A DNA stretch of 64,000 nucleotides from Yersinia aleksiciae (GTDB lineage: Bacteria; Pseudomonadota; Gammaproteobacteria; Enterobacterales; Enterobacteriaceae). A model generated the notes under the pieces. The model was not told the origin of the DNA. It made no database searches and worked only from the letters and a program-made list of their open reading frames with translations. Location of the stretch: assembly GCF_001047675.1 (NCBI RefSeq), contig NZ_CP011975.1, positions 3,884,073 through 3,948,072 on the forward strand. Reading direction: 5' to 3'. Below are positions 1-11,727 of this stretch, in pieces. Positions within the stretch are counted from its first letter, which is position 1; every line of letters starts with the position of its first letter. The translations under genes and the position numbers were made by a program.

Positions 1-1082
1 TGAGCGACCATGGCTGTGTTATGGCAACATTGCCTGCAAATGTCTCTTGGCCGGTCCCCACCATTGGTTTTATTGCCCATCTTGATACTTCCCCTGATTT
101 CTCAGGTAAAAACGTCAATCCACAGATTTTAGAAAACTACCGAGGTGGCGATATTGCCTTAGGGATGGGCGACGAAGTTTTGTCCCCGGTCATGTTCCCG
201 ATATTGCATCAACTACTTGGGCATACCTTAATCACCACTGACGGTAAAACGCTGTTAGGTGCGGATGATAAAGCTGGCATTGCCGAGATCATCACCGCCA
301 TGGTGCGCTTAAGACACACCAATGTGCCTCACGGAGATATCCGCATTGCATTCACGCCAGATGAGGAAGTGGGCAAAGGTGCGCGCTTCTTTAATGTGGA
401 GGAGTTTGATGCGCAGTGGGCTTACACCGTGGATGGTGGCGGTGTGGGTGAGCTGGAGTTTGAGAACTTTAATGCGGCATCCGTGACCATTAAAATTGTC
501 GGTAACAATGTTCATCCTGGTAGTGCGAAAGGGGTGATGGTCAATGCTTTGTCGCTGGCGACTCGCTTCCATCAAGAGCTTCCTGCGGATGAAACACCTG
601 AGCACACAGAGGGTTACGAAGGTTTCTACCATCTGCAAAGTATCAAAGGTACCGTTGAGCGGGCAGAAATGCACTACATCGTGCGGGATTTTAACCGCGA
701 TGGTTTTGAAGCGCGCAAAAAGAATATGGTGGATATTGCTAAGCGGGTCGGGAAGGGGTTACACCGTGATTGCTATATCGAAATCATTATGGATGACAGC
801 TATTACAACATGCGTGAGCATATTATTAAGCACCCGCATATTATCGAACTGGCCCAACAGGCTATGCGCGATTGTGATATCACCCCTATTATGAAGCCGA
901 TCCGTGGAGGCACCGATGGCGCTCAGCTATCCTTCCTCGGATTACCTTGCCCAAATATCTTTACTGGGGGTTATAACTATCACGGTAAACATGAGTTTAT
1001 TACGCTGGAAGGGATGGAGAAAGCGGTCGCCGTTATCATGCGAATTGCGGAATTGACCGCTAAACGCGCTAAAGCGGTATAG
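1..1082 (+). CDS. pepT: peptidase T (tripeptide aminopeptidase), 5' truncated by window edge
   Basis: Zinc-dependent M20 tripeptidase that removes N-terminal residues from tripeptides in the cytoplasm. The frame is open from base 3, and the visible 359 residues align with the family from the segment just before the first zinc ligand, so about 50 N-terminal residues lie outside the window. The ATG at 21 is internal, since the family reads [18 protein letters not shown] sequence through it. Visible motifs are HLDTSPD (zinc His), [15 protein letters not shown] (bridging Asp), [10 protein letters not shown] (catalytic Glu pair), [16 protein letters not shown] and the terminal NYHGKHEF zinc His. 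The gene is single and is followed by a hairpin split by a YPAL-like element. Confidence 0.95.
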   Translation, partial: SDHGCVMATLPANVSWPVPTIGFIAHLDTSPDFSGKNVNPQILENYRGGDIALGMGDEVLSPVMFPILHQLLGHTLITTDGKTLLGADDKAGIAEIITAMVRLRHTNVPHGDIRIAFTPDEEVGKGARFFNVEEFDAQWAYTVDGGGVGELEFENFNAASVTIKIVGNNVHPGSAKGVMVNALSLATRFHQELPADETPEHTEGYEGFYHLQSIKGTVERAEMHYIVRDFNRDGFEARKKNMVDIAKRVGKGLHRDCYIEIIMDDSYYNMREHIIKHPHIIELAQQAMRDCDITPIMKPIRGGTDGAQLSFLGLPCPNIFTGGYNYHGKHEFITLEGMEKAVAVIMRIAELTAKRAKAV

Positions 1083-1108
1083 GTTTCTTTGCGACTCTTT
1101 TAGCAAAA

Positions 1109-1276
1109 TGCCCCGTTGTTCGGGGCATGAGCTTGCTGACAAACCTCATTTATAGCTCGGTGACGGGCGGGCGACTGCACCGATGGGCGCTCCGACGGCT
1201 CACGCCGTTACGACCCATTCGTCACACTTCCCCGCCAATTAACTTTGTCAACGGTCTGATGCCCCGTTGTTCGGGG
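1109..1276. repeat. YPAL-like Yersinia palindromic mini-insertion with duplicated hairpin target
   Basis: The hairpin GCCCCGTTGTTCGGGG occurs at about 1110-1126 and again at 1260-1276, like a target duplication. The roughly 133 bp between can fold back on itself: TGACAAA near the left end pairs with TTTGTCA near the right end, and the centre holds GACGGC-TCAC-GCCGTT flanked by ATGGG/ACCCAT-type arms. Size (about 167 bp with one flank), fold-back structure, position just after a stop codon and insertion into a terminator-like hairpin fit the YPAL elements described in yersiniae. Assignment is from pattern and memory, not alignment. Confidence 0.7.
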
Positions 1277-1285
1277 TATTTTGTG
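1260..1285 (+). terminator. likely pepT terminator (right copy of split hairpin)
   Basis: The GCCCCG-TTGTT-CGGGG-type stem is followed by TATTTTGT. The first copy at 1110-1126 lacks a T-run, so the T-tract of the original terminator now sits after the second copy, about 180 bases past the pepT stop. Confidence 0.5.
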
Positions 1286-1300
1286 TATAGGCAGCAAGTA

Positions 1301-2422
1301 TTAGTCGTTAAAATACCAATATCCGCTGTTCACCATTGCACTCAGCATCGCCAGGAATGAAGGGTCTTCGAGTGCGCTGCCCAGTTTCTCAGCATCAACA
1401 CTGAAGTGTTGGCACAATGCATCAGCAGCCTGCAAATACGGGGTATCAATCAACTCACCGTTAGCATAGCAATGATCTCCGATGCGCAGCACGCGTAGGC
1501 CACTCAGGCGTTGTAACGCCTCGCCTTGCTGGAGCAATTCATAGATATCACCGGCCTGATAAGGTGGTTCTGGCGGTGCGATATCCAATTCATGGCGCGA
1601 TTGAGAAATAAACTCACCGAGCCAATTTTGGAAGTGCTCAGGCTGCTGAACTAAATCCAACATCATGGTACGAAGCTTATCGACCTCTTGTGGCAACATT
1701 TCTGCGGGGTGTTCTCGCAATTGCAGGTCGGGATCACTGTAGCGGTGGCTGCCTAACTCCCGTGAAAGTATATAGTCGGCAAAGCCGCTGACCAGCTCTC
1801 GCGCATTTGGGGCGCGGAAACCGACGGAGTAATTCAATGCATTTTCAAGTGCATAGCCTTCATGAGGGAAACCAGGTGGGATATAGAGAATATCACCCGG
1901 TTCCATCTCTTCATCAATGATGGCATCGAAGGGGCCAACTTGCAGCAAATCTGGATGTGGGCAATGCTGCTTCATTTCAGTTTTTTCGCCAACCCGCCAG
2001 CGACGACGGCCTGTGCCCTGAATGATAAAGACGTCATATTGGTCAAAGTGCGGACCTACGCCACCACCGGGTACGGAGAAGGAGATCATCAAATCATCCA
2101 TGCGCCAGTCAGAAAGCTCACGGAAGGGGCGCATTAATGCAGCGGCAGGTTCATGCCAATGGTCAACCGCCTGAACCAGCAGCGACCAGTTGGTTTCGCC
2201 TAAGTGGTCAAAGCTCTCAAAGGGGCCATGACCGACTTGCCAGCGACCATCTTCATGGCTGACCAAACGGCTATCGACTTCATTTTCCATCGCTAACCCA
2301 GCCAGCTCGTCTGGCGAGAGTGGGTCAATAAAGTTTTTAAAGCCACGTTTGAGGATAACGGGACGTTTCTGCCAATAGCGTTGCAGAAAATCAGGCCAAT
2401 CGAGATCGAGTTGGTAATCCAT
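1301..2422 (-). CDS. roxA: ribosomal protein uL16 3-hydroxylase (JmjC oxygenase)
   Basis: 2-oxoglutarate/Fe(II) oxygenase that hydroxylates an arginine of ribosomal protein uL16 (E. coli YcfD/RoxA). The product is 373 residues, the family length. The JmjC iron triad is visible: HFD at H125/D127 in GVGPHFDQYDVF and the distal histidine in PPGFPHEGYAL near residue 187. The C-terminal part is the dimerisation and winged-helix region of the family. It lies 81 bp downstream of phoQ on the same strand, with its own -10-like TATAAT between them, so it may be read both from the phoPQ transcript and alone. ATG start; the ribosome binding site is weak. Confidence 0.93.
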   Translation of the reverse strand: MDYQLDLDWPDFLQRYWQKRPVILKRGFKNFIDPLSPDELAGLAMENEVDSRLVSHEDGRWQVGHGPFESFDHLGETNWSLLVQAVDHWHEPAAALMRPFRELSDWRMDDLMISFSVPGGGVGPHFDQYDVFIIQGTGRRRWRVGEKTEMKQHCPHPDLLQVGPFDAIIDEEMEPGDILYIPPGFPHEGYALENALNYSVGFRAPNARELVSGFADYILSRELGSHRYSDPDLQLREHPAEMLPQEVDKLRTMMLDLVQQPEHFQNWLGEFISQSRHELDIAPPEPPYQAGDIYELLQQGEALQRLSGLRVLRIGDHCYANGELIDTPYLQAADALCQHFSVDAEKLGSALEDPSFLAMLSAMVNSGYWYFND

Positions 2423-2453
2423 GTTTATTCCAAATAGGAGGGGCTTGGCAGTG

Positions 2454-2482
2454 ATTATAACGGATGCCAGCCACCAGTATCA
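2454..2482 (-). promoter_or_regulatory. candidate roxA promoter
   Basis: On the minus strand TATAAT (2459-2454) lies 17 bp downstream of TGATAC (2482-2477), a poor -35. It sits between the phoQ stop and the roxA start. Confidence 0.4.
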
Positions 2483-2503
2483 GGGGGTGATAGGCAAATT
2501 TTG

Positions 2504-3958
2504 TTAATCATCATGGTAATCGTTCTGTTGGCCAAAGGTTACCATCATTTTTGCGCCACCTAAGGGACTCTCAGTGATGGAAATCTCGCCCTGATACTGC
2601 TCGATAATTTCGGCGGCGACTGATAATCCCAACCCTTGTCCAGGACGTAACGTATCCACCCGCAGGCCGCGCTGGAAAATCAACTGCCGTTTACTTTCAG
2701 GGATGCCTGGCCCGTCATCCTCGACCACAATAGTGAGCTGTTTTTCAGAGTGCAGGGAGGTAATCTCGACAAACTCCAAACAGTACTTGCAGGCGTTATC
2801 CAAAACATTGCCCATCACTTCCATAAAGTCATTTTTCTCCCCAAGGAAAGTGACTTCTGGGGAGATATCCAGTGTCAATACCACCCCTTTACGCTGGTAA
2901 ACTTTATTCAGCGCACTGCACAGGCTATCCAATAGGGCTGGAACAGAGTGAATTTCCCGAACCAGCACGCTATGTTCTGAACGCATACTGGCTCTGTGCA
3001 GATAATAACCAATTTGCTGAGAGATTCTGCTTATCTGCTCAAGCATGATCGGCTCGACCTCTTCAATGGTTGCCTGTTTGCCGGTGCGCAAAGAACGTAA
3101 CGCCGTCTGTAATACCGCCAATGGGGTCTTAAGGCTGTGGGTAAGGTCCGACAGTGTAGTGCGATATTTGGTATAACGTTGGCGTTCATTGGTCAGCAAT
3201 ATATTAAGATTGCGAACCAGGCTCTGTAATTCGCGGGGAGGGTTCTCATCCAGTTGTTCGCGCTCACCTTTTTCGAGCTGATTGATCTGGCTGACCAGCG
3301 CTTTAATTGGTCGAAGGCTCCAATAGGCGGCCAACCACAGCAGAGGGATCACCAACAGCAAATTTGCCAGTAAAACATAACTAAACCAGTCCCAAACCAA
3401 GTCAGACCTCTGTAGTTCCTGCGGAATGGTATCGACGACCACAATAGTGAGTTGTGGCAAGCGGGCGGTCGCTGGATAAGTATTGACTGATATTGAGTGA
3501 GTCAGAGCACTGTTGTCGTTATCGTCGTACTTTTTGAGCTGGTCTTGGGCTTTCGGATTATCACCCAACATCATGCTACTGATGTGCGTTCCAGTATCCA
3601 GTTCGTAAAAGCCGGGTTTTTGTAGCCAGCTTTTTTCGATATGAGATTCAAGTTCGGGGACATGACGTTGACGCCACAAGATATTGCCATCTTTATCGTA
3701 AATCAAAATCAGCGTAGGGATGTTTAGTTCAAGTTCAGGGGGTACTGAGATACTGAGTTTATTGTCATGCCACTGTGCCAAGCTGAAGAATAGGTTACTT
3801 TCACCGCGATGGGCTCTGAAGGTGTTTTTATCAAAACTGACAATATAACCCACCACAGCGACCATGCCATAAGATAACGACAGCGCTAGGATGACACCCG
3901 CTGTTGCCATAAGAAAACGTGCACGAAGGGAGAAGGGTTTGCTATTTTTCCTGAACAT
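2504..3958 (-). CDS. phoQ: PhoQ sensor histidine kinase
   Basis: Inner-membrane kinase that senses low Mg2+, acid pH and cationic peptides and phosphorylates PhoP. 484 residues (E. coli 486). Layout: TM1 at about 17-40, periplasmic PAS-like sensor at about 44-190 with an acidic stretch KKYDDNDNS near 142-150, TM2 at about 194-214, HAMP, then the H-box [12 protein letters not shown] with H274. The ATPase motifs are [10 protein letters not shown] (N-box), [10 protein letters not shown] (G1) and GQGLGLSVA (G2). It starts 5 bp after the phoP stop, a two-gene operon with strong coupling. ATG start. Confidence 0.97.
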   Translation of the reverse strand: MFRKNSKPFSLRARFLMATAGVILALSLSYGMVAVVGYIVSFDKNTFRAHRGESNLFFSLAQWHDNKLSISVPPELELNIPTLILIYDKDGNILWRQRHVPELESHIEKSWLQKPGFYELDTGTHISSMMLGDNPKAQDQLKKYDDNDNSALTHSISVNTYPATARLPQLTIVVVDTIPQELQRSDLVWDWFSYVLLANLLLVIPLLWLAAYWSLRPIKALVSQINQLEKGEREQLDENPPRELQSLVRNLNILLTNERQRYTKYRTTLSDLTHSLKTPLAVLQTALRSLRTGKQATIEEVEPIMLEQISRISQQIGYYLHRASMRSEHSVLVREIHSVPALLDSLCSALNKVYQRKGVVLTLDISPEVTFLGEKNDFMEVMGNVLDNACKYCLEFVEITSLHSEKQLTIVVEDDGPGIPESKRQLIFQRGLRVDTLRPGQGLGLSVAAEIIEQYQGEISITESPLGGAKMMVTFGQQNDYHDD

Positions 3959-3963
3959 GGTGT

Positions 3964-4635
3964 CTAGTTGGCGTCAAAACGATATCCTTGACCACGAATG
4001 GTCGTAATCACTTCACCCTCATGTTCTGCCAGCAGTTTTTTACGCAAACGGCCCATTAATACATCGATGGTATGGCTCTCACGCAGTTCTGCATCAGGAT
4101 ACAGTTGCAGCATAAGTGTCTCTTTGCTGACGACCTTGCCCGAATTACGAATCAGGGTTTCAATAATGGTGTATTCGAAGGCAGTCAGTTTAATCTGTTG
4201 CTGATTGACACACAACTCTCGGCGCGAAAGGTCTATCTGAAATGGAGGGAACTCAATGACCTGGGATGCCAGACCAATATTGCGCCGCATCAAGGCTTGC
4301 ATCCGAGCGATGACCTCCTCCAGATGGAAGGGTTTGGTCACATAATCGTCAGCACCGGCTTCAAGCACCGCGACTTTATCTTGCCAGCTTTCACGTGCAG
4401 TCAGCACCAGAATGGGCAAATTTGTTTGATGGCTACGCCAGCGACGGATAAGGCTCAATCCATCTTCACCGGGTAGGCCAAGATCAATAATTGCGATATC
4501 TGGGGCGTGCTCTTGCAAGAAATAGTCCGCCTCTTTGGTATCTTCTGCTGCATCAACCTGATGGCCCATTTCACGCATTTGTACCGTCAGATGGTGACGC
4601 AACAAAGCATTATCTTCCACAACCAGAACCCGCAT
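3964..4635 (-). CDS. phoP: PhoP response regulator
   Basis: OmpR/PhoB-type DNA-binding regulator and partner of PhoQ; controls Mg2+ transport, lipid A modification and virulence genes in enterobacteria. 223 residues, the family length. Receiver domain 1-120 with acidic pocket VVEDN, phosphoacceptor D51 in [11 protein letters not shown] and conserved Lys in [10 protein letters not shown]. The C-terminal winged helix ends with the typical [13 protein letters not shown] and TIRGQGYRF. It lies 69 bp downstream of the outer-membrane gene on the same strand, with a hairpin in the gap, so its own promoter is expected there or inside that gene. Confidence 0.97.
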   Translation of the reverse strand: MRVLVVEDNALLRHHLTVQMREMGHQVDAAEDTKEADYFLQEHAPDIAIIDLGLPGEDGLSLIRRWRSHQTNLPILVLTARESWQDKVAVLEAGADDYVTKPFHLEEVIARMQALMRRNIGLASQVIEFPPFQIDLSRRELCVNQQQIKLTAFEYTIIETLIRNSGKVVSKETLMLQLYPDAELRESHTIDVLMGRLRKKLLAEHEGEVITTIRGQGYRFDAN

Positions 4636-4660
4636 ACCACATCCCTCGATAAGTCTTTAA

Positions 4661-4683
4661 CCGGGTAATCAAATGTTACCCGG
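4661..4683 (-). terminator. hairpin between outer-membrane gene and phoP
   Basis: Perfect 8 bp stem CCGGGTAA/TTACCCGG with a 7-base loop, directly after the outer-membrane gene stop. On the minus strand it is followed by TTAAAGACTT, a poor T-tract, so termination may be partial. Confidence 0.4.
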
Positions 4684-4704
4684 AAAGTCATTAAAACTGA
4701 TTAT

Positions 4705-5328
4705 TTAGAAGTTATAACGCAAACCCGCTTGCACTGTCTGGTCATTGACTTTCCAATTATGGTAGGTGTAACCGACTTCACCCGCAAGGTTTGGTGTCAA
4801 AGCATAGCTTGTCATAATGCGTGCCTCATTAAATGCACTATGGTCGTAGTTTGCGATGCGGTAGGCTATATCCATACCGATATTTTGCGAAAGTTTGCTT
4901 TTAATACCGATTTCACCGGTTGCACTATTGCTGGTATCGGTTTTTTTACCCTCTTTGCTGGCATCAAATACCATCGCATGGCGGCTCGCGCCCACTAAGC
5001 TATAAAAGTCGATATTGGGTGAAAAAGCAAAGTGGTATCCCACACCGAGCACGGCTTCTGCAAGAGCCCGATCATCATTGCCGATACTATTCAGTCGCGC
5101 ATCAATAAATATATCATTATCAAAGCCATAACCACCGTTGAGGTATATCCCACCCATATCACGCTTACCGACTTGAGCGTAATTATTTTGATTAAATTGC
5201 TTATCAAAATTGGCATTATTATTGATTGCACCGTATTGCAGACCACCAGCGATGTATGTGTAATCACTCGCCATCGCGGTGGTACAAGTGCCCATCAGGG
5301 CAAGAGAAAATAGGGTTTTTTTCAACAT
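4705..5328 (-). CDS. small outer-membrane beta-barrel protein, unknown role
   Basis: 207 residues from the ATG at 5328, preceded by CAGGAG at good spacing; an upstream in-frame ATG at 5376 would add 16 residues ahead of the signal peptide and is unlikely. Signal peptide MLKKTLFSLALMGTCTTAMA with cleavage before SDYTY. The mature part has alternating aromatic/polar strands (YTYIAGGLQYG, GGIYLNGGYGF, AEAVLGVGYHFAF, GEVGYTYHNW, QAGLRYNF) and ends in Phe, the signature of a Bam-inserted barrel of about 8 strands, in the size range of OmpX/OmpA-type barrels. I do not recognise the exact family. It is upstream of phoPQ and co-directional. Confidence 0.8.
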   Translation of the reverse strand: MLKKTLFSLALMGTCTTAMASDYTYIAGGLQYGAINNNANFDKQFNQNNYAQVGKRDMGGIYLNGGYGFDNDIFIDARLNSIGNDDRALAEAVLGVGYHFAFSPNIDFYSLVGASRHAMVFDASKEGKKTDTSNSATGEIGIKSKLSQNIGMDIAYRIANYDHSAFNEARIMTSYALTPNLAGEVGYTYHNWKVNDQTVQAGLRYNF

Positions 5329-5492
5329 GTAATAATTGCTCCTGCGTGTATAAAGTCCTTCTGATATCGCTAGCATTATCAGTGATAACAGGTAAACCGA
5401 GGCTCAACAGGGAGGGAAAGCAGGGGGGTAAAAAGGCAACGAAGTGAGGTGGGCAATATTAAACCTTCTGTATTTCCTTGATATTTTAAGTT

Positions 5493-5589
5493 GTGACTTG
5501 TTCGCTAGAGTCACCTCCCTCAACTCACTGGCTTGAGTGAGTTGAGGGGCGTCTAGGTGATATTTACCTGCAACGCCAATGACGTTGGC
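5493..5589. repeat. cluster of inverted repeats between purB and the outer-membrane gene
   Basis: Three hairpins lie within 100 bp: GTGACT/AGTCAC (5493-5514), a 13 bp perfect stem CCCTCAACTCACT/AGTGAGTTGAGGG with a 6-base loop (5517-5548), and GCCAA/TTGGC (5575-5589). They follow purB on the minus strand but have no T-run, so Rho-dependent or processing structures are as likely as intrinsic terminators. Confidence 0.5.
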
Positions 5590-5606
5590 TGTCTAAGCGG
5601 TCAGCA

Positions 5607-6995
<1,389 letters not shown>

Positions 6996-7002
6996 TCAGA
7001 TT

Positions 7003-7629
7003 TCAATTATGAGCAAGAATACTCTGTGCCTGCTTAAACAGACGATTTCGCGAAAACATTAATTGCAAGCGGCTTCCGCCAACTTGTTGCCAAAGCACGG
7101 CTGAACGGATACCCGCCAACAGGGTGGCACGAATTTTTGCCTGCACCAGTGTGCTTTGTAAAATAGCCGGTGAACCTATGACCTGAATACGTGGGCCAAG
7201 TGGGCTGATAACATCAGTATAAATGGATGCCAGCGAACTCATCATGGTTTCAGATTCGAGGTCAAAATGTGCCAGTTGGCGATCAAGCTGACTGATACGT
7301 TCACCTAAGGTATTCATAGCTGACTTATTGGCGTTGAGCTTACGTTCAAGCACCATTAGGCTCAGGGTATAACGGGTCAGTTCTGCTGCTGGCCCCTGAC
7401 GATTGGCATTTAAGACGCTTTGCAAGGTTTCCAACCCCATTTTCAGGGATTGTTCATCACCACCAAACACGGCCAGTGTTGAAGGGGGATTGGTTTGCAG
7501 CAATCCCCCCAGCAGGGGACTTAATGCATCGTTATCGCACTGACCTTCATGGGCCAACTGTTGAACCAAGCGAGCTGACTGACAGATCCCTGCCAATGCC
7601 AGCGTAATATCATAATAGTTCTTCGCCAC
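7003..7629 (-). CDS. hflD: HflD, lysogenization regulator homologue
   Basis: Membrane-peripheral protein; in E. coli it binds lambda CII and modulates lysogeny, and its wider cellular role is unclear. The GTG at 7629 is chosen because the family begins [14 protein letters not shown] and AGGAG lies at proper spacing; an ATG at 7647 would add six residues. 208 residues, mostly helical. Conserved blocks are [28 protein letters not shown] and [10 protein letters not shown]. Gaps are 39 bp from mnmA and 25 bp to purB. Confidence 0.93.
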   Translation of the reverse strand: MAKNYYDITLALAGICQSARLVQQLAHEGQCDNDALSPLLGGLLQTNPPSTLAVFGGDEQSLKMGLETLQSVLNANRQGPAAELTRYTLSLMVLERKLNANKSAMNTLGERISQLDRQLAHFDLESETMMSSLASIYTDVISPLGPRIQVIGSPAILQSTLVQAKIRATLLAGIRSAVLWQQVGGSRLQLMFSRNRLFKQAQSILAHN

Positions 7630-7668
7630 GGTCACTCCTGTAAACATTTTGGCTCAGTGTTGACTGAA

Positions 7669-8790
7669 TTAGTGGGTTGCTGAGTCAGTCAGTGGATAGC
7701 GCTCTTCAATAATACCACCACCGAGACACACTTCGCCTTGGTAGAAGACGGCGGACTGACCGGGTGTGACCGCCGCGACTGGAGCATCAAACCGAACTTC
7801 GACGCGTTCGTCATCCAATGGTGTCACGGTGCAGGGAATGTCCTGCTGGCGGTAACGTGTTTTCACGACACAGCGGAAAGCGGCAGTTATTGGCTGGCGA
7901 TCAACCCAATGCAACTGCTGGGCAATCAGGCCCACAGACATTAATCGCGGATGTTCATGGCCTTGTGCGACCAGCAAGATATTGTTGGCAACATCTTTAT
8001 CCACCACATACCAAGGGTCATCACCACCATCTTTGGTGCCACCGATACCTAAACCTTTACGTTGCCCCAATGTGTGGTACATCAATCCCTGATGCTCACC
8101 CATGTGCTGACCATCTACGGTCATGATAGGACCGGGTTGCGCGGGCAGGTAGCGGCCAAGGAAATCGCGGAACTTACGTTCACCGATAAAGCAGATGCCG
8201 GTAGAATCTTTTTTCTTGGCGGTGACCAGATCAAGCTGCTCGGCGATGCGGCGAACTTCAGGTTTTTCTAACTCACCCACTGGGAACAGGCTCTGAGCAA
8301 GCTGTTCGTGGCTGAGTGTATAAAGGAAGTAGCTTTGATCTTTATTGCCATCCAGACCACGTAACAAGCGGCTTTTACCGTCAACGTCCTGGCGGCGAAC
8401 ATAATGACCGGTAGCGATATAGTCAGCCCCCAGATCTTCGGCGGCGAACTCAAGGAAAGCTTTAAATTTTATCTCTTTATTACAGAGGATATCGGGATTA
8501 GGCGTACGCCCAGCTTTATACTCTTCGAGGAATAGCTCGAACACGTTATCCCAATACTCTGCGGCAAAATTGACGGTGTGCAGCTCCATGCCCAGCTTGT
8601 CGCATACTGCTTGAGCATCGGCCAAATCGGTCGCTGCTGAGCAATACTCCTCGTCATCATCCTCTTCCCAGTTCTTCATGAACAGACCAGCGACTTGGTA
8701 ACCCTGTTGCTGGAGCAGGTAAGCGGAAACGGAAGAGTCGACACCGCCGGACATACCGACGATTACTTTTTTCTGGCTGTTATCTGACAT
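7669..8790 (-). CDS. mnmA: tRNA 2-thiouridylase MnmA
   Basis: Makes 2-thiouridine at position 34 of Lys, Glu and Gln tRNAs, using ATP and sulfur relayed through TusE. 373 residues from the ATG at 8790; an in-frame ATG at 8847 adds 19 residues that the family lacks. The PP-loop GMSGGVDSS is near the N-terminus. The two catalytic cysteines sit in [12 protein letters not shown] and [12 protein letters not shown]. The C-terminal beta-barrel domain is present to [11 protein letters not shown]. First gene of the mnmA-hflD-purB run. Confidence 0.97.
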   Translation of the reverse strand: MSDNSQKKVIVGMSGGVDSSVSAYLLQQQGYQVAGLFMKNWEEDDDEEYCSAATDLADAQAVCDKLGMELHTVNFAAEYWDNVFELFLEEYKAGRTPNPDILCNKEIKFKAFLEFAAEDLGADYIATGHYVRRQDVDGKSRLLRGLDGNKDQSYFLYTLSHEQLAQSLFPVGELEKPEVRRIAEQLDLVTAKKKDSTGICFIGERKFRDFLGRYLPAQPGPIMTVDGQHMGEHQGLMYHTLGQRKGLGIGGTKDGGDDPWYVVDKDVANNILLVAQGHEHPRLMSVGLIAQQLHWVDRQPITAAFRCVVKTRYRQQDIPCTVTPLDDERVEVRFDAPVAAVTPGQSAVFYQGEVCLGGGIIEERYPLTDSATH

Positions 8791-8974
8791 GGGAGTCTCA
8801 CTAACGTAATTACCTAAGCCTCGGCAGGGCTCTCGCGGATTAACCATCCGAATAATTTACCCACACGGGAAAGGCATTATAAAAACAAGCGCCGGATTTT
8901 ATCACGTTGATCGCGTTGCTGCATTGCCGATTCGCAGTCTGGGTGAAATTACCTGCGTAAATCAAATCCACCAG

Positions 8975-9421
8975 TTATAGCGGCCAGTTAAAGGAGCCTA
9001 CCAAATCAAGCGAATAGCGCTCCGGTTGTTGGTAACAGCGGATACTTTCAGCGACCAGCGGTGAGCGCAAATTGGCTGATTGCAGTATTTCATCGGCAGT
9101 GAGCCACAGGCAACAGTCGATATCACTGTCATGGGGTGACGTCGGCAGCGGGAACGGCAGTTCAATGACAAAAGCGAAACGTAAGAATGGCGTTTTGTCC
9201 GGTGCAATCCATTGATGCATCCGCAAAAACGATTGGGGTGTTGTACGAATGCCGGTCTCTTCCCACAGTTCCCTTTCTGCGGCTTGTAGCAGGGTTTCAT
9301 CTGCCTCCAAGTGACCCGCGGGCTGATTCCATAACTTTTTACCGTTAATGGTCTCTTCTACGACTAAAAACTTCCCTTGAGCATGAACGACACAAGCGAC
9401 GGTAACATGGGGCTTAAACAT
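8975..9421 (-). CDS. nudJ: Nudix phosphohydrolase NudJ
   Basis: Nudix hydrolase (E. coli YmfB) that acts on thiamine pyrophosphate-type and nucleoside di/triphosphate substrates. 148 residues. The full Nudix box [23 protein letters not shown] spans about residues 37-59 and contains the metal-binding REXXEE core. The ATG at 9421 overlaps the end of rluE by 8 bp, so translation is probably coupled. A 184 bp gap follows before mnmA; nothing definite is seen in it. Confidence 0.93.
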   Translation of the reverse strand: MFKPHVTVACVVHAQGKFLVVEETINGKKLWNQPAGHLEADETLLQAAERELWEETGIRTTPQSFLRMHQWIAPDKTPFLRFAFVIELPFPLPTSPHDSDIDCCLWLTADEILQSANLRSPLVAESIRCYQQPERYSLDLVGSFNWPL

Positions 9422-10040
9422 GGTTTATCTCCTTCCATTCGCCTGGCTGTAAGTCGCCAAGACTTAAATTACCCATACTAAAACGTATCAGACGCAGGGT
9501 TGGGAAGCCAACATGGGCGGTCATTCTGCGAACTTGCCGGTTGCGACCCTCGAAAAGCGTGATCTTTAACCAACTGGTGGGGATAGACTTTCGCTCTCTA
9601 ATGGGCGGATTACGTGGCCAGAGCCATTCGGGTTCACCCACTAGCTCAGCTCCGGCTGGTAAGGTCGGGCCATCTTTTAAGATCAACCCCCGTTGTAGCT
9701 GTGTAAGCACTTCCTCTCCAGGTACCCCTTCAACTTGCACAAAATAGACTTTACCTGTTTTCTGGGCCGGTTGCGTCAGTTTGGCTTGTAACTTGCCATC
9801 GTTGGTTAATACCAACAGACCTTCGCTGTCACGATCGAGTCGGCCTGCGGCGTAAACATCATTAAAAGGAATAAATTCCTTCAAAGTTCGGCGTCCGGAC
9901 TCATCTGTAAATTGGGGTAACACATCAAAAGGCTTGTTGAATAACAGTACTTGCCGTGGGGTGACTGGGGTTACCGTTTTGGCCTGTGACTTAGTGCTGA
10001 ATCGGTTAACTTTGTGATTTTTAACAGAGAATTTATTCAT
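9414..10040 (-). CDS. rluE: 23S rRNA pseudouridine(2457) synthase
   Basis: RsuA-family pseudouridine synthase that modifies U2457 of 23S rRNA. 208 residues against 217 in E. coli. The catalytic motif [17 protein letters not shown] carries the catalytic Asp. The family blocks FNKPFDVL and [10 protein letters not shown] are present. The N-terminal about 28 residues are basic and low in complexity, likely an RNA-contact tail. It is transcribed away from icd across a 130 bp divergent gap. Confidence 0.94.
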   Translation of the reverse strand: MNKFSVKNHKVNRFSTKSQAKTVTPVTPRQVLLFNKPFDVLPQFTDESGRRTLKEFIPFNDVYAAGRLDRDSEGLLVLTNDGKLQAKLTQPAQKTGKVYFVQVEGVPGEEVLTQLQRGLILKDGPTLPAGAELVGEPEWLWPRNPPIRERKSIPTSWLKITLFEGRNRQVRRMTAHVGFPTLRLIRFSMGNLSLGDLQPGEWKEINHV

Positions 10041-10170
10041 GATTATTGCGATTCCGAATGATTAGCGCATTATACCTCAATCCGTTTCGGATTGGCGTGG
10101 AACGAATATTCAAGTAGTATTGACACGAATCTTACAAGGCATTAACAAAATTGCGCTGAAGGAGAGGTTG

Positions 10171-11424
10171 ATGGAAAGCAAAGTAGTGGTTCCGGCAGAA
10201 GGTAAGAAAATTACTGTCGATGCTCAGGGTAAACTGGTTGTTCCGCATAATCCGATCATTCCCTTTATTGAAGGTGACGGCATTGGCGTTGATGTGACTC
10301 CAGCCATGATCAACGTGGTCGATGCTGCAGTGAAGAAAGCCTATAAAGGTGAGCGTAAAATCGCCTGGATGGAGATCTACACCGGTGAAAAATCAACGCA
10401 TGTTTATGGTAAAGACGTTTGGTTGCCAGAAGAAACGTTGGATCTGATTCGTGACTATCGCGTTGCAATTAAAGGCCCATTGACGACACCAGTCGGTGGC
10501 GGTATTCGCTCTTTAAACGTTGCTTTACGTCAACAACTCGATCTGTATGTGTGCCTGCGCCCCGTGCGTTATTACGAAGGGACACCAAGCCCGGTAAAAC
10601 ACCCTGAATTAACCAACATGGTGATTTTCCGCGAAAACGCAGAAGACATCTATGCGGGTATCGAATGGAAAGCTGGCTCACCAGAAGCTGAGAAAGTCAT
10701 CAAGTTCCTACGTGAAGAGATGGGTGTGAAGAAAATCCGCTTCCCTGAACAATGTGGTATCGGTGTAAAACCTTGTTCAGAAGAGGGGACCAAACGCTTG
10801 GTACGTGCTGCGATTGAGTATGCAATTACCAACGATCGTGAATCAGTCACTCTGGTTCACAAAGGCAACATTATGAAATTCACCGAAGGCGCATTTAAAG
10901 ACTGGGGTTACCAGTTAGCGCGTGAGGAGTTTGGTGGTGAACTGATCGACGGCGGCCCATGGGTTAAAATCAAGAACCCAAACAACGGCAAAGAGATCAT
11001 CGTGAAAGATGTGATTGCTGATGCCTTCCTGCAACAAATCCTACTGCGTCCTGCTGAATATGATGTTATCGCCTGTATGAACCTGAACGGCGATTATATC
11101 TCTGATGCATTGGCTGCACAGGTTGGCGGTATCGGTATTGCGCCAGGGGCCAACATTGGTGATGAATGTGCCTTATTCGAAGCCACACACGGTACGGCAC
11201 CAAAATATGCGGGTCAGGATAAGGTGAACCCAGGTTCTATTATTCTGTCTGCAGAAATGATGTTGCGTCATATGGGCTGGTTCGAAGCGGCTGATTTAAT
11301 TATCAAAGGCACCGAAGGCGCGATTCAGGCCAAGACCGTGACTTACGATTTCGAACGTCTGATGGACGGCGCTAAGCTGTTGAAATGCAGTGAATTTGGC
11401 GACGCCATTATTCAGCATATGTAA
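10171..11424 (+). CDS. icd: NADP-dependent isocitrate dehydrogenase
   Basis: TCA-cycle enzyme that oxidatively decarboxylates isocitrate to 2-oxoglutarate. 417 residues from the ATG at 10171, preceded by GGAGAGG; an ORF extension to 10120 adds 17 residues not found in the family. The serine phosphorylated by AceK lies in [13 protein letters not shown], so glyoxylate-bypass control is possible. [15 protein letters not shown] and the metal-binding [23 protein letters not shown] are visible. The 3' end is a common phage attachment site (e14 in E. coli), but no integrase or duplicated end is present. Confidence 0.98.
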   Translation: MESKVVVPAEGKKITVDAQGKLVVPHNPIIPFIEGDGIGVDVTPAMINVVDAAVKKAYKGERKIAWMEIYTGEKSTHVYGKDVWLPEETLDLIRDYRVAIKGPLTTPVGGGIRSLNVALRQQLDLYVCLRPVRYYEGTPSPVKHPELTNMVIFRENAEDIYAGIEWKAGSPEAEKVIKFLREEMGVKKIRFPEQCGIGVKPCSEEGTKRLVRAAIEYAITNDRESVTLVHKGNIMKFTEGAFKDWGYQLAREEFGGELIDGGPWVKIKNPNNGKEIIVKDVIADAFLQQILLRPAEYDVIACMNLNGDYISDALAAQVGGIGIAPGANIGDECALFEATHGTAPKYAGQDKVNPGSIILSAEMMLRHMGWFEAADLIIKGTEGAIQAKTVTYDFERLMDGAKLLKCSEFGDAIIQHM

Positions 11425-11445
11425 TTGCATATTGAGTGCAATATC

Positions 11446-11474
11446 TCACGGAGGCTTCGGCTTCCGTGATTTTT
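11446..11474 (+). terminator. icd intrinsic terminator
   Basis: TCACGGAGGC-TTCG-GCTTCCGTGA stem with a TTCG tetraloop and one G-T pair, followed by TTTTT. It starts 22 bp after the icd stop. Confidence 0.9.
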
Positions 11475-11727
11475 AAAACCCCCACCTTGACGCTCCTGCA
11501 AAACCCTCCAGCAAAACAGCCACCATTAACTGACATGGTTAGTACTTACGTTAGTTTGCCTCTTGGTATGGCTCAGCTGTTGAAAGAGATTTATCTCTGA
11601 GTAATAAGCACAATAGGCTTCTATTGGCAAAATTCCGAAAATTTTTAAGGTATTAGCGGTGCGTCTCATGGTTTTGGCGTCATACCTGCTAGAGTATGCC
11701 CACTGATTATTATAGGAATAGTAATTA
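11475..11727. other. intergenic, icd to ynfC
   Basis: About 250 bp beyond the icd terminator. A minus-strand ORF running through it into ynfC looks like chance. The ynfC promoter must lie here, but I could not pick out convincing boxes. Confidence 0.4.

Noticed and set aside
5393..5398. PhoP-box half site (GGTTTA on the minus strand) before the outer-membrane gene
   Set aside because: The second half at the 5 bp spacing reads TATCAC and does not match, so a PhoP box is not supported.
11380..11430. Phage attachment site at the 3' end of icd
   Set aside because: No integrase and no duplicated icd end downstream; the known e14-type use of this site is not seen here.
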